A DNA stretch of 14,735 bases from JBBAFM01 sp041655415 (GCA_964429195.1 CAYSBC010000045.1:1-14735); one strand, 5' to 3'. Counted from the first letter of the stretch, positions 1-7,251 are shown. The notes: a model not told the origin generated them from the letters alone. Numbers and translations are program-made.

Positions 1-161
1 CAGGTTTTTTCGTCATATTTATCATCTGTTAGCACTTCATCAAACCAATCTTTAAGTGGTCCTTGACCTTCTTTAACCCCAACAGTGGAATATGCAGAGA
101 TTAAAACAGCTGGGTTTGAAAATTTTATCGTATTTGTTCCTATTCTCTTTAATGCCATCAT
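1..161 (-). CDS. spoVAD: Stage V sporulation protein AD, N-terminal part
   Basis: Only the first ~53 residues are in the window; the gene runs off the left edge. The translation starts MMALKRIGTN and contains TVGVKEGQGPLKDWFDE, which matches the conserved N-terminus of SpoVAD (a GKKEGEGPLG...FD-type motif). SpoVAD is a thiolase-fold protein of the SpoVA complex in the spore inner membrane, which takes up dipicolinic acid during sporulation and releases it at germination. Two tandem ATG codons (161 and 158) follow a GAGGTAGGT ribosome-binding site, and either may be the start. It lies 40 bases downstream of spoVAC on the same strand, the usual spoVAC-AD-AE order, so the two are presumably co-transcribed. 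Confidence 0.85.
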   Translation of the reverse strand, partial: MMALKRIGTNTIKFSNPAVLISAYSTVGVKEGQGPLKDWFDEVLTDDKYDEKT

Positions 162-201
162 ACCTACCTCTTCCTATTCTACTTTTCTATTGTCTTATTA
201 T

Positions 202-651
202 TTATCCGATTAAAACATAGATGAATCCAACAATAGCAGATATTGAATATCCGCAAACCAATACCGGACCTGCTAATGAAAATAACTTCGCGCCTACTCC
301 AAGTACAACGCCTTCACTTTTATATTCCATAGCCGGTGCAACCATAGAATTGGCAAATCCGGTAATAGGAACAATTAATCCTGCACCTGCAAACTTAACA
401 AGCTTATCAAATACACCCAAACCTGTAAGTAATTGAGCTATGCATATCAGTCCTACCAAAATGATAGTAGCAGCTGTTTCTTCCTTAATACCTCGAGCTA
501 TTATCCTATTTTGTACATAATAGCTTAAGGTGCATAGCAATCCTCCTGAAAGAAAAGCCCAACTGCAATTTTTAAAGTAAGAAGGCTTTGGCATTTTTTC
601 TTTCACATATTCTTCATACTTTTTTTCGATTTTCTTCTGGTCTTTAGCCAT
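202..651 (-). CDS. spoVAC: Stage V sporulation protein AC
   Basis: This 149-residue protein has the usual SpoVAC length. A charged N-terminus (about residues 1-27) is followed by hydrophobic segments near residues 30-47, 62-80, 87-105 and 118-148, fitting an integral membrane protein. SpoVAC forms a mechanosensitive-type channel in the spore inner membrane and works with SpoVAD and SpoVAE in dipicolinic acid movement. GAGGAAAA sits 5-10 bases before the ATG. In Bacillus subtilis spoVA lies directly after spoIIA and begins with spoVAA and spoVAB; here spoVAC is the first gene, as is common in Clostridia. A terminator separates it from sigF, so it needs its own promoter, for which a sigma-G-like candidate is visible. 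Confidence 0.93.
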   Translation of the reverse strand: MAKDQKKIEKKYEEYVKEKMPKPSYFKNCSWAFLSGGLLCTLSYYVQNRIIARGIKEETAATIILVGLICIAQLLTGLGVFDKLVKFAGAGLIVPITGFANSMVAPAMEYKSEGVVLGVGAKLFSLAGPVLVCGYSISAIVGFIYVLIG

Positions 652-692
652 AAATTTTCCTCATCTCTTTATATTGGTTTTCTCATTATCAC

Positions 693-722
693 TATTATCT
701 ACATTTATGTGAAAATCATTCA
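693..722 (-). promoter_or_regulatory. Putative forespore (sigma-G-like) promoter of spoVAC
   Basis: On the minus strand, TGAATG (717-722) and GATAATA (693-699) are 17 bases apart. The sigma-G consensus is about TGAATA / CATACTA, so this is 5 of 6 and 5 of 7 matches. It lies between the sigF terminator and spoVAC, where a forespore promoter is expected. The match was made by eye and could be chance in AT-rich DNA. Confidence 0.45.
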
Positions 723-749
723 TTGACCCTTTTCCTATCTATTTTTTTT

Positions 750-790
750 AAAAAAAGGCTATTGTAAATAATTATTTTACAATAGCCTTT
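750..790 (-). terminator. Rho-independent terminator of the spoIIA operon
   Basis: A perfect 15-bp stem (754-768 with 776-790; arm AAAGGCTATTGTAAA) has a 7-base loop. On the minus strand it is followed by a run of seven T (750-756). It starts 23 bases after the sigF stop codon and ends the spoIIAA-spoIIAB-sigF transcript before spoVAC. Confidence 0.92.
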
Positions 791-812
791 GATATATTCA
801 TGGGATATCTTG

Positions 813-1547
813 TTAAATATCTCTTTTCATGCTCTCTAAAATTTTTTTTTCTAATCTGGATACTTGTACCTGGGATATCTGCATGAGATCAGCCACTTCC
901 TGTTGAGTCATATCCTTGAAATATCGTAATACAATGATTTGCCTATCCCTTTCTTTGAGCTTCCCCAATGCGCGTTTTATATCCATTAAACCAACTTTTT
1001 TTTCTTCGTCATCAATTTTGGGTTCCTGGAAAAATATATCCTTACGATCGATGTCATCCATGCTTTCAATACTACTCAATGTGGCCTTAGCCTCCATCAA
1101 TTCTACAATTTCTTCTTTATCCATTTCGAGGTAGTGTGATATTTCACTGATTTTAGGATTTCTACCTAGCTTTTTTTGTAATATGCTCTCTGCTTCTTTT
1201 AATTTATAGATACCGGTCTTAATATCTCTGCTTACTTTTATCCTTCCGTCATCCCGAAAGAACCTCTTTATCTCACCTATAATAAGAGGTACAGCATAGG
1301 TTGAAAATCGGACATTATAGCTCTTATCAAATCTCTCTATGGCCTTAACTAAGCCAATGCATCCAATTTGATAAATATCTTCCCATTCATAACCTGAATT
1401 AAAAAACTTACTGGCCACACTTTTTACTAACCCTATGTTCTGGCTCACAGCATATTCCTTTGCATACCGATCCCCTGCCTGAGCCTTTAATAGAACTTCA
1501 TTAAATTCTTTTTCCCAAGCTTCAGAATATTTTATGTTTTCTTCCAT
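813..1547 (-). CDS. sigF: RNA polymerase sigma-F factor
   Basis: This 244-residue sigma-70 family protein is the first forespore-specific sigma factor. Region 2 carries the core-binding and -10 recognition block (DIYQIGCIGLVKAIERF...RFSTYA...GEIKRFFRD, about residues 57-99). Region 3 follows, and a C-terminal region 4 helix-turn-helix (MTQQEVADLMQISQVQVSRL) recognises the -35. Identity as SigF rather than SigG or SigE rests on these motifs and on its place as third gene after spoIIAA and spoIIAB. It is held inactive by SpoIIAB until septation. The start follows spoIIAB by 12 bases, with AGAGGAT as ribosome-binding site. A strong terminator lies just downstream. Confidence 0.96.
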   Translation of the reverse strand: MEENIKYSEAWEKEFNEVLLKAQAGDRYAKEYAVSQNIGLVKSVASKFFNSGYEWEDIYQIGCIGLVKAIERFDKSYNVRFSTYAVPLIIGEIKRFFRDDGRIKVSRDIKTGIYKLKEAESILQKKLGRNPKISEISHYLEMDKEEIVELMEAKATLSSIESMDDIDRKDIFFQEPKIDDEEKKVGLMDIKRALGKLKERDRQIIVLRYFKDMTQQEVADLMQISQVQVSRLEKKILESMKRDI

Positions 1548-1559
1548 AAAAATATCCTC

Positions 1560-2000
1560 TTATTGCTCTATGGTTTTGGCTATTACTTTTTTTAGTGTGA
1601 CCTTTGTACCCTTACCTAATTCCGATTCTACCTTCATCTCATCTACAAAGGTCTCCATGACAGTGAAACCCATTCCCGATCTCTCTTCTTCAGGCTTGGA
1701 TGTATAAAGAGGCTCCATGGCTTTATGAATATCTTCAATGCCCTTTCCCTTATCTTTTATGATAATTTCGATAATATTATTTTCAATACTACATTCGATG
1801 CAAACAATGCCCTCTTCATTATTATAAGCGTGAATAATTGAATTTGTAACAGCTTCAGATAGGGCAGTTTTTATTTCAACAAGTTCTTCGATAGTAGGAT
1901 CCACCTGGGAAACAAATGAAGAAACAGCCACTCTTGCAAAGGATTCATTTTCTGATTTGCTTAAAAATTCTAATTTCATACAGTTTTTGATTATGGACAT
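1560..2000 (-). CDS. spoIIAB: Anti-sigma-F factor / serine kinase SpoIIAB
   Basis: SpoIIAB binds and inhibits sigma-F and, as an ATP-dependent protein kinase, phosphorylates SpoIIAA. The GHKL ATPase motifs are present: N-box E49-x3-N53 in KTALSEAVTNSIIHAY, G1 box DKGKG at 83-87, and the ERSGMGF loop at 106-112. I place the start at the ATG at 2000 (146 residues, MSIIKN...). The longer frame would begin at a GTG at 2015 that lies inside the GTGAGGTG ribosome-binding site and overlaps the spoIIAA stop; GAGGTG is 7 bases before the chosen ATG. Other family members begin close to the MKLEF motif, which also favours the shorter form. It sits between spoIIAA and sigF in the standard operon. Confidence 0.95.
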   Translation of the reverse strand: MSIIKNCMKLEFLSKSENESFARVAVSSFVSQVDPTIEELVEIKTALSEAVTNSIIHAYNNEEGIVCIECSIENNIIEIIIKDKGKGIEDIHKAMEPLYTSKPEEERSGMGFTVMETFVDEMKVESELGKGTKVTLKKVIAKTIEQ

Positions 2001-2011
2001 AGCTTCGCACC

Positions 2012-2353
2012 TCACTGATTAAATTCTCTGACGGCTTCATCAAGAGAATTAAATTTTTTTATAATGGAAAACAATCCGGACACACTAAATATTTTTTCGA
2101 CATATTTATTACAGTTGATGACACCCAGTACACCGCCCATGTCTTTTATTTTATTGTAGCGACCTATAATAGCACCGATACCGGAACTATCCATAAATGT
2201 TACTTTCTTAAAATCAAATATTAGATTTCGGATAAAAAATGTATCAATGGTTTTATCCACTTCATCCTTGAGTTTTTTTGCTGTATGATGGTCAATTTCT
2301 CCATCTAATTTGCAAATCAATATATTATTAACGGTTTCAAAACTAATCTTCAT
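2012..2353 (-). CDS. spoIIAA: Anti-anti-sigma factor SpoIIAA
   Basis: This is a 113-residue STAS-domain protein. The conserved GEIDHHTA (18-25) and FMDSSGIGAIIGRY (53-66) match SpoIIAA. S56, the first serine after D55, aligns with Ser58 of Bacillus subtilis SpoIIAA, the residue phosphorylated by SpoIIAB and dephosphorylated by SpoIIE. Unphosphorylated SpoIIAA displaces SpoIIAB from sigma-F in the forespore. The start is well supported by AAAGGAGG six bases before the ATG. It is the first gene of spoIIAA-spoIIAB-sigF and is preceded by a sigma-H-type promoter about 120 bases upstream. Confidence 0.96.
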   Translation of the reverse strand: MKISFETVNNILICKLDGEIDHHTAKKLKDEVDKTIDTFFIRNLIFDFKKVTFMDSSGIGAIIGRYNKIKDMGGVLGVINCNKYVEKIFSVSGLFSIIKKFNSLDEAVREFNQ

Positions 2354-2392
2354 TTTAGTCCTCCTTTGTATTTCAAATATACAATTCGTGCC

Positions 2393-2463
2393 TCGCCCAA
2401 TTTGCTATGCAAATGGATGGCGAAATGAAATCACAAATCTTTGCTTTGTAGATTTCTACCGCC
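2393..2463. repeat. Double-hairpin element in the spoIIA leader
   Basis: Two adjacent inverted repeats lie between the sigma-H promoter and spoIIAA. Hairpin A pairs TCGCC (2393-2397) with GGCGA (2419-2423) and ATTTGC (2400-2405) with GCAAAT (2409-2414) around a TAT loop. Hairpin B pairs GAAATC+ACAAA (2427-2437) with TTTGT+GATTTC (2445-2456), with one bulged A and a 7-base loop. GGCG at 2419-2422 can also pair with CGCC at 2460-2463, enclosing hairpin B, so two folds are mutually exclusive. No U-run follows, so it is not a simple terminator. It could be a dispersed palindromic repeat or a structured 5' UTR. Confidence 0.6.
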
Positions 2464-2471
2464 AACAATAA

Positions 2472-2498
2472 TTTCTATATGCTGACAAAAAATCCTTT
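2472..2498 (-). promoter_or_regulatory. Sigma-H promoter of the spoIIA operon
   Basis: On the minus strand AAAGGATTT (2490-2498) matches the sigma-H -35 consensus RWAGGAWWT fully. TAGAAA (2472-2477), 12 bases further, matches 5 of 6 of the -10 HMGAAT. spoIIA is transcribed by sigma-H RNA polymerase with phosphorylated Spo0A in Bacillus subtilis and Clostridia. I saw no clear Spo0A box (TGNCGAA) nearby, only weak TGTCAG/AGTCAA look-alikes. Confidence 0.75.
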
Positions 2499-2534
2499 GA
2501 CTAATAATGTCTATTTCTGACTAGTTTTAAGGAA

Positions 2535-3710
2535 CTACCCTTTTATTAACACTGTTTCTTGATTGGATAGGGCATTTTCTATTAAACCTTCCACATCCAG
2601 TAAAGATTCAAAAGCTAAGATATCCTCTAACTTAGGCTTTGTAACGGGGTGCTTTGGTAAAAAAACAGTACAACAATCCTCATAAGGTAAAATGGATGTA
2701 TCATAAGTACCTATGTCCTTTGCCAACTCCATAATATCAATCTTGTCCATAGCAATTAAGGGCCTCATCACAGGCATACTTACAGATTGATTTGTAACAA
2801 CTAATCCTTCTATGGTTTGGCTGGCTACCTGCCCTATGCTTTCTCCTGTAATCAATGCCTGGCTTCCGTTTTCTCTCCCAATCCTTTCAGCTATTCTCAT
2901 CATAAACCTTCGGGATAAAATCGTACTTTGTTCCTCAGGACATTTTTCCAGAATAGCTTGCTGAATATCGAGCAGATTAATAACGGTTACCCTTATCCTA
3001 TTGCAATATTCTGCCAATATCCCCGCCAAATCTAAAACCTTTTCCCTGGCACGGTCGCTTGTATAGGGATAGGAGTGGAAATGCACAGCTTCTAATTCCA
3101 TACCTCTTTTAGCCATCATCCATCCTGCAACAGGGCTATCAATTCCCCCCGAAAGCAAGAGAACACCCTTACCGTTGGTTCCTAAAGGAAGGCCTCCATA
3201 GCCTTGTATCTTCTCGTGGTAAATGTAGGACTTTTCATTCCTTATATCCAAATAAATAACAAGGTCCGGATTGTGTATATCCACCTTCATATTCTCTATA
3301 TGTTTATAGATATAGCCGCCTATCTGACTGGATATTTCAGGAGATGTCAATGGAAAACGTTTGTTTCCCCTCTTTGTGACCACTTTAAAGGACTCATAAG
3401 GCTTTTCCTGTAAAAGGCGTTGAGTATAAGCTAAAGCTTCTTGAACAATTTCATCCATATCTGTTTTGACTTCAATAGCAATGCTAATATAGGCAATACC
3501 AAAGACCTTTCGAACCAGGTTAATGATTCGATTCTCGGCTTCATCTTGTGAAACCTCCAGGTAAAGGATGCCATCTGAACGATACAAATCAAGAATTTCA
3601 ATATCCTTTAAGACCTTCTTAATCCGCGTCATCAATTTCTTCTCAAAATAAGGCTTATTTAAGCCTTTAAGCGCTATTTCACCATATTTGATTATAAAGA
3701 TTTTCTTCAT
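2535..3710 (-). CDS. thiI: tRNA uracil 4-sulfurtransferase ThiI
   Basis: ThiI adenylates and thiolates U8 of tRNA to make 4-thiouridine, using sulfur from a cysteine desulfurase. The protein has 391 residues. An N-terminal ferredoxin-like and THUMP region covers about 1-165, then a PP-loop ATP pyrophosphatase domain with SGGIDS at 187-192. EDCCTVFLPKHPVTKP (344-359) includes the position equivalent to the conserved catalytic-domain cysteine. It ends without the C-terminal rhodanese domain of Escherichia coli ThiI (482 residues), as in Firmicutes, so sulfur is probably delivered directly by its partner. The ATG is 2 bases after the desulfurase stop, and its GAGGAGA ribosome-binding site lies in the last codons of that gene, indicating tight coupling. 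No clear terminator follows, so some read-through into spoIIA is possible. Confidence 0.96.
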   Translation of the reverse strand: MKKIFIIKYGEIALKGLNKPYFEKKLMTRIKKVLKDIEILDLYRSDGILYLEVSQDEAENRIINLVRKVFGIAYISIAIEVKTDMDEIVQEALAYTQRLLQEKPYESFKVVTKRGNKRFPLTSPEISSQIGGYIYKHIENMKVDIHNPDLVIYLDIRNEKSYIYHEKIQGYGGLPLGTNGKGVLLLSGGIDSPVAGWMMAKRGMELEAVHFHSYPYTSDRAREKVLDLAGILAEYCNRIRVTVINLLDIQQAILEKCPEEQSTILSRRFMMRIAERIGRENGSQALITGESIGQVASQTIEGLVVTNQSVSMPVMRPLIAMDKIDIMELAKDIGTYDTSILPYEDCCTVFLPKHPVTKPKLEDILAFESLLDVEGLIENALSNQETVLIKG

Positions 3711-3712
3711 GT

Positions 3713-4858
3713 TTATCTCCTCAACATTTTTCTCATCGATGCGATATTCTTTTTTAAAGATTCCAATACATAGTCCATTTGCTCTATGGTGTTTTCATTG
3801 GAAAAACTAAACCTGATAGCCCCATTAATTTCGCTATGGCTTAACCCAATTGCTGTTAATACATTGGAGTTTTTCTTGTGGGATGAACAAGCAGACCCTG
3901 TGGATACATAAATATGATCCCTCTCCAACATATGCAGTAATACTTCTGCTCGAACATCCTGAAAACTTATGTTGAGTATATGGGGTAAGCATCTGTCATC
4001 TGAATTTATCCTAAAATCGCTGATTTCTTTTTTGATTCCCGCCAAAAGAGTATTCCTAACTTTTTGAATATGCTCTTTATTTTTCTCTATGTCTCCATAG
4101 ATGATACGAGCTGCTTCTCCCAGGCCCACAATACCCGGTACATTTTCAGTTCCAGACCTCATATTCTTTTCTTGTTGGCCTCCTTGAATAAGAGGAGGAA
4201 TAACAATATTCTTATTGATATATAATCCGCCAATACCTTTCGGTCCATGAATCTTATGGCCACTTATAGAAAGAAGATCAATAGAATACTGATGGGGATA
4301 AATAGGCAATTTCCCATAGCCTTGTACAGCATCCACATGGAAAAATATATTTTCATGTTTTCTTTTTATCTCCCCTATTTCTTTTAGTGGCTCTATGGTT
4401 CCTAATTCATTATTCACATGCATGATACTAATGAGAATGGTCTTGTCGTCGATGGCTTCTTTTAATGCCTCCACATCGATAAGTCCATAGGAATCTACGG
4501 ATAGGTAATGAGTCTCAAAGCCTTGTTGTTCCAAATCCTTGAACACATTGAGCACAGCAGGATGTTCAATTTGGGTTGTAATGATTTTATGACCCTTTCG
4601 CCTTAATGCTTTGGCAGCTCCATATAGGGCAATATTATTCGATTCAGTTCCACCGGAGGTAAAATAGAATTCACTTTCGTTGATTTGAAGTGTATCAGCT
4701 ATGATTCTTCTTGCATTCTTTACAGATTTTTCTGCATGGACTCCCATCTTGTGGAGGGAGGATGGATTTCCATAATTATTATTGAGGCAATCCATCATTG
4801 CTTCAATGACCTTTTCATGGGGTTTTGTCGTGGCACTATTGTCTAAATATACCTCCAT
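3713..4858 (-). CDS. NifS/IscS-type cysteine desulfurase, ThiI partner
   Basis: This PLP-dependent class V aminotransferase-fold enzyme removes sulfur from cysteine as a protein persulfide. From the chosen start it has 381 residues. It begins EVYLDNSATTKP, with H99, D175 and the PLP lysine K202 in SGHKIHGPKG, and the persulfide cysteine C324 in STGSACSS. An upstream in-frame ATG (4909) would add 17 residues, but GAGGAGG 11 bases before the ATG at 4858 and the family N-terminus support the shorter form; the extension would also run into the rny terminator. It lies directly before thiI, as nifZ-thiI does in Bacillus subtilis, so its likely job is feeding sulfur to ThiI rather than general Fe-S assembly. 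That role is inferred from position. Confidence 0.95.
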   Translation of the reverse strand: MEVYLDNSATTKPHEKVIEAMMDCLNNNYGNPSSLHKMGVHAEKSVKNARRIIADTLQINESEFYFTSGGTESNNIALYGAAKALRRKGHKIITTQIEHPAVLNVFKDLEQQGFETHYLSVDSYGLIDVEALKEAIDDKTILISIMHVNNELGTIEPLKEIGEIKRKHENIFFHVDAVQGYGKLPIYPHQYSIDLLSISGHKIHGPKGIGGLYINKNIVIPPLIQGGQQEKNMRSGTENVPGIVGLGEAARIIYGDIEKNKEHIQKVRNTLLAGIKKEISDFRINSDDRCLPHILNISFQDVRAEVLLHMLERDHIYVSTGSACSSHKKNSNVLTAIGLSHSEINGAIRFSFSNENTIEQMDYVLESLKKNIASMRKMLRR

Positions 4859-4897
4859 AAATACTTGTTCCTCCTCTATGTTATTCCAGAAATATAG

Positions 4898-4934
4898 AAG
4901 AGCTGTCACTTTGCATATACAAAAGACAGCTCTT
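4898..4934 (-). terminator. Probable terminator after rny
   Basis: AAGAGCTGTC (4898-4907) pairs perfectly with GACAGCTCTT (4925-4934). Within the loop, TTTTG and CAAAG can extend the stem on the minus-strand RNA. The stem ends 18 bases after the rny stop. The tail (CTATATTTC) is only moderately U-rich, so termination may be partial, letting some transcription reach the desulfurase gene. Confidence 0.6.
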
Positions 4935-4952
4935 TATTGGATGAATTATTGA

Positions 4953-6497
4953 CTATTTTGCATATTCGGTTGCCCGAGTTTCTCTTATGACATTAACCTT
5001 TATCTGTCCTGGGTATTCTAACTCATCTTCTATTTTTTTACTTATATTTCGAGCAAGAAATACGATTTCATCATCTGTAATCATTTCCGGCTTGACGATA
5101 ATCCTTACTTCTCTTCCTGCCTGAATTGCAAATGATTTTTCAACCCCTTCTTCGGCGTCAGCTATTTCTTCAAGTCTCTTAAGTCTCTTAATGTATGTCT
5201 CTAGGGTTTCCCTTCTAGCACCCGGCCTTGCAGCTGATAACGCATCTGCCGCTGCTATAAGTACAGCTTCTAAATTTTTAGGTTCATAATCACCGTGGTG
5301 TGCGGCCATTGAATCAATAACAGCATTTGACTCTTTATATTTTTTAAGTAAATCAATTCCTATGTCTACGTGTGTTCCTTCTACTTCGTGATCAACTGCT
5401 TTTCCAATGTCATGAAGCAACCCTGCTCTTTTTGCAAGTTTAATATCAAGTCCCAATTCTGCAGCCATAATTCCTGCAAGATGTGCAACCTCAAGTGAAT
5501 GTTTTAAAATATTTTGACCATAGCTTGTTCTATATTTTAATCTTCCAATCAGTTTTATGAGTTCCGGGTGCAAATTATGAATACCAACTTCAAATGTTGC
5601 AAGCTCACCCTGTTCCTTAATGGTTGCATTGACTTCTTTTTCAGCCTTTTCAACCATCTCTTCGATACGTGTCGGATGAATTCGTCCATCAACGATTAAT
5701 TTTTCCAAAGCTATTCTTGCTATTTCTCTTCGGATTGGATCAAATCCTGACAAAATGACTGCCTCTGGGGTATCATCAATAATAAGATCAATGCCTGTTA
5801 ATGTTTCGATAGCTCTTATATTACGTCCTTCCCTGCCAATTATTCTGCCTTTCATCTCATCGTTGGGTAAAACTACAACCGATACTGTACTTTCAGCAAC
5901 ATGATCTGCCGAACATCTTTGTATAGAGGTTGTAATGATCTCCCTAGCGCGTTTTTCTGATTCTTCCTTGACTCTTAACTCCGCATCTTTAATCAGTCTT
6001 GCAGCATCCCGTGATACATCTTTCTCTACAATACTTAGGAGTAATTCTTTTGCTTCCTCCGTACTATACCCGGAAATATGTTCTAATTTTTCAACTTGCT
6101 TTTGAATCAACTCATTTAATTCATCTTCTTGTTGTTGCAATAGATTTTCTTTCTTAGCAATATTTTCTTCTTTTCTTTCAATATTATCCAGTTTTTTATC
6201 TATGTTTTCTTCTTTTTGAATAAGACGTCTTTCTTGTCTTTGCATTTCATTTCTACGATCTTTGATTTCTTTTTCAATTTCATTTCTTAGACGATGACTT
6301 TCTTCTTTTCCTTCTAAAGCCATCTCTTTTTTTATTGTTTCAGCTTTATTCTCTGCATCGAGAATAATGTTCCTTGCCATTTGTTCTGCACTGCTAATTG
6401 CTCTTTCTCCAACGTTTTTTCTGATTATATATCCTACAGCAGTTCCAACTGCTATACATATAACTCCTACACTAATAATAATTATTAAATTATCTAT
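4953..6497 (-). CDS. rny: Ribonuclease Y, possibly with an AUA start
   Basis: RNase Y is the membrane-anchored endoribonuclease that initiates mRNA decay in Firmicutes. The first ATG (6380) gives only 475 residues and lacks the anchor. The frame stays open upstream and encodes DNLIIIISVGVICIAVG followed by TAVGYIIRKN, a typical RNase Y transmembrane start, giving 514 residues, the usual family length. No ATG, GTG or TTG lies in that extension. The codon at the right place is ATA (6495-6497), 9 bases after GGGAGG. With this numbering there is a membrane segment at about 4-24, a coiled coil at about 40-140, a KH domain at about 205-240 (GRIIGREGRNIRAIE), and an HD phosphohydrolase domain with LLHDIGKA (H362, D363). 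The gene appears monocistronic, with a sigma-A-like promoter upstream and a hairpin after the stop. Either the start is truly non-canonical or the base is a sequence error. Confidence 0.93.
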   Translation of the reverse strand: MDNLIIIISVGVICIAVGTAVGYIIRKNVGERAISSAEQMARNIILDAENKAETIKKEMALEGKEESHRLRNEIEKEIKDRRNEMQRQERRLIQKEENIDKKLDNIERKEENIAKKENLLQQQEDELNELIQKQVEKLEHISGYSTEEAKELLLSIVEKDVSRDAARLIKDAELRVKEESEKRAREIITTSIQRCSADHVAESTVSVVVLPNDEMKGRIIGREGRNIRAIETLTGIDLIIDDTPEAVILSGFDPIRREIARIALEKLIVDGRIHPTRIEEMVEKAEKEVNATIKEQGELATFEVGIHNLHPELIKLIGRLKYRTSYGQNILKHSLEVAHLAGIMAAELGLDIKLAKRAGLLHDIGKAVDHEVEGTHVDIGIDLLKKYKESNAVIDSMAAHHGDYEPKNLEAVLIAAADALSAARPGARRETLETYIKRLKRLEEIADAEEGVEKSFAIQAGREVRIIVKPEMITDDEIVFLARNISKKIEDELEYPGQIKVNVIRETRATEYAK

Positions 6498-6540
6498 ACC
6501 GTTGCACCTCCCTCTAGTTTATTTTTCCTTACATAGACAT

Positions 6541-6558
6541 AGCCGAGATACCTCGGCT
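6541..6558. repeat. Stem-loop in the rny 5' leader
   Basis: AGCCGAG (6541-6547) pairs with CTCGGCT (6552-6558) around a 4-base loop. It is GC-rich in an AT-rich leader and lies about 45 bases before the rny start. There is no T-run on either side, so it is not an intrinsic terminator. It could shield the 5' end or be a protein- or RNase-binding stem. Confidence 0.55.
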
Positions 6559-6630
6559 AATATAAATACGTTATAATTTCAATAATATTTACACACCAAT
6601 GAACCCTCGAGATTTAAAATCTATACCATA

Positions 6631-6659
6631 ATCTTATAGTTTTTTTGTTCTACTGTCAA
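6631..6659 (-). promoter_or_regulatory. Probable sigma-A promoter of rny
   Basis: On the minus strand a perfect -35 TTGACA (6654-6659) is followed after 17 bases by TAAGAT (6631-6636, 4 of 6 of TATAAT). Transcription would start near 6624, giving a leader of about 125 bases that includes the 6541-6558 stem-loop. Confidence 0.6.
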
Positions 6660-6666
6660 GAATAAT

Positions 6667-6706
6667 TAGCGGCTGCCTATATGCCCTCTAATTGCTATAT
6701 CCGCTA
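6667..6706 (-). terminator. Weak hairpin after the export-family gene
   Basis: TAGCGG and CCGCTA (6667-6672 with 6701-6706) form a short 6-bp stem around a large, partly self-pairing loop (ATAT/ATAT). On the minus strand it is followed by ATTATTCTT. It lies between the export-family gene and the rny promoter. The weak stem makes termination uncertain. Confidence 0.35.
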
Positions 6707-6720
6707 CTGTGAACGGCCTT

Positions 6721-7206
6721 TTATGAAAGGATACTAAATACACCATGGCTTAAGGATAAAATAATTATTCCGGCTACTAAATTCCCAAAAAAGATTGCAG
6801 GGAAAGCCCATTTAAACCGCATGTCTAGTAAGGCTGCAGCGAGACTTCCGCTCCATACCCCTGTCCCTGGCAAAGGAATAGCAACAAATACAAATAATCC
6901 CCAGGCTCCATACTTTTGAATTTTTCCGCTTTGGTTAAGAGATCTGTCTGTAAGCTTATGAATAAACTTCTTAAATGTCTTCGTCTTCCTTAAGTAATTA
7001 AAGACATGCCTTATAGTAAATAAAATAAAAGGTACCGGTATTATACTACCAATAAAGCTTAATATGAAGGCATGCATAGGAGACATACCTAATCCTATCC
7101 CTACAGGGATAGCACCTTTTAACTCGATGATAGGTAATGCTGCTGTAATCATAACTGTTAACTCTATGCTTAAGAAATGAAGCAGTTCTTGAATGAATAG
7201 TTCCAT
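6721..7206 (-). CDS. Small multidrug export family (COG2426/PF06695) membrane protein
   Basis: This 161-residue hydrophobic protein has four or five probable membrane segments, near 13-40, 45-66, 103-125 and 132-160. The motif ALPIIELKGAIPVGIGLGM near the N-terminus and AIPLPGTGVWSGSLAAALL near 109-127 are characteristic of the family named 'small multi-drug export protein', assigned here from memory of its conserved motifs. A basic cytoplasmic stretch (about 67-100, rich in Lys and Arg) separates the halves. The real substrate is not established for this family, so the export label is nominal. GGGGAAGG lies just before the ATG. It seems to be transcribed alone. Confidence 0.82.
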   Translation of the reverse strand: MELFIQELLHFLSIELTVMITAALPIIELKGAIPVGIGLGMSPMHAFILSFIGSIIPVPFILFTIRHVFNYLRKTKTFKKFIHKLTDRSLNQSGKIQKYGAWGLFVFVAIPLPGTGVWSGSLAAALLDMRFKWAFPAIFFGNLVAGIIILSLSHGVFSILS

Positions 7207-7251
7207 GAAGCCTTCCCCTTTAATTATTAGGATAAAAACACTATCTTTTAT

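Noticed and set aside
221..436. Open plus-strand frame opposite spoVAC
   Set aside because: It is antisense to a well-supported gene, has no ribosome-binding site and encodes no recognisable protein.
2535..3710. ThiI as a thiamine thiazole synthesis protein
   Set aside because: It lacks the rhodanese domain used for thiazole synthesis and has no thiamine genes nearby; the tRNA role fits better.
3713..4858. Nitrogen-fixation NifS
   Set aside because: No nif genes are nearby. The tight link to thiI indicates a sulfur donor for tRNA thiolation.
6541..6558. Stem-loop as a terminator
   Set aside because: Neither strand has a T-run after the stem, and it lies inside the probable rny leader.
6367..6576. 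Open plus-strand frame opposite the rny start
   Set aside because: It is antisense to the rny N-terminal extension. Its hydrophobic Ile-rich product is a by-product of the AT-rich transmembrane codons.
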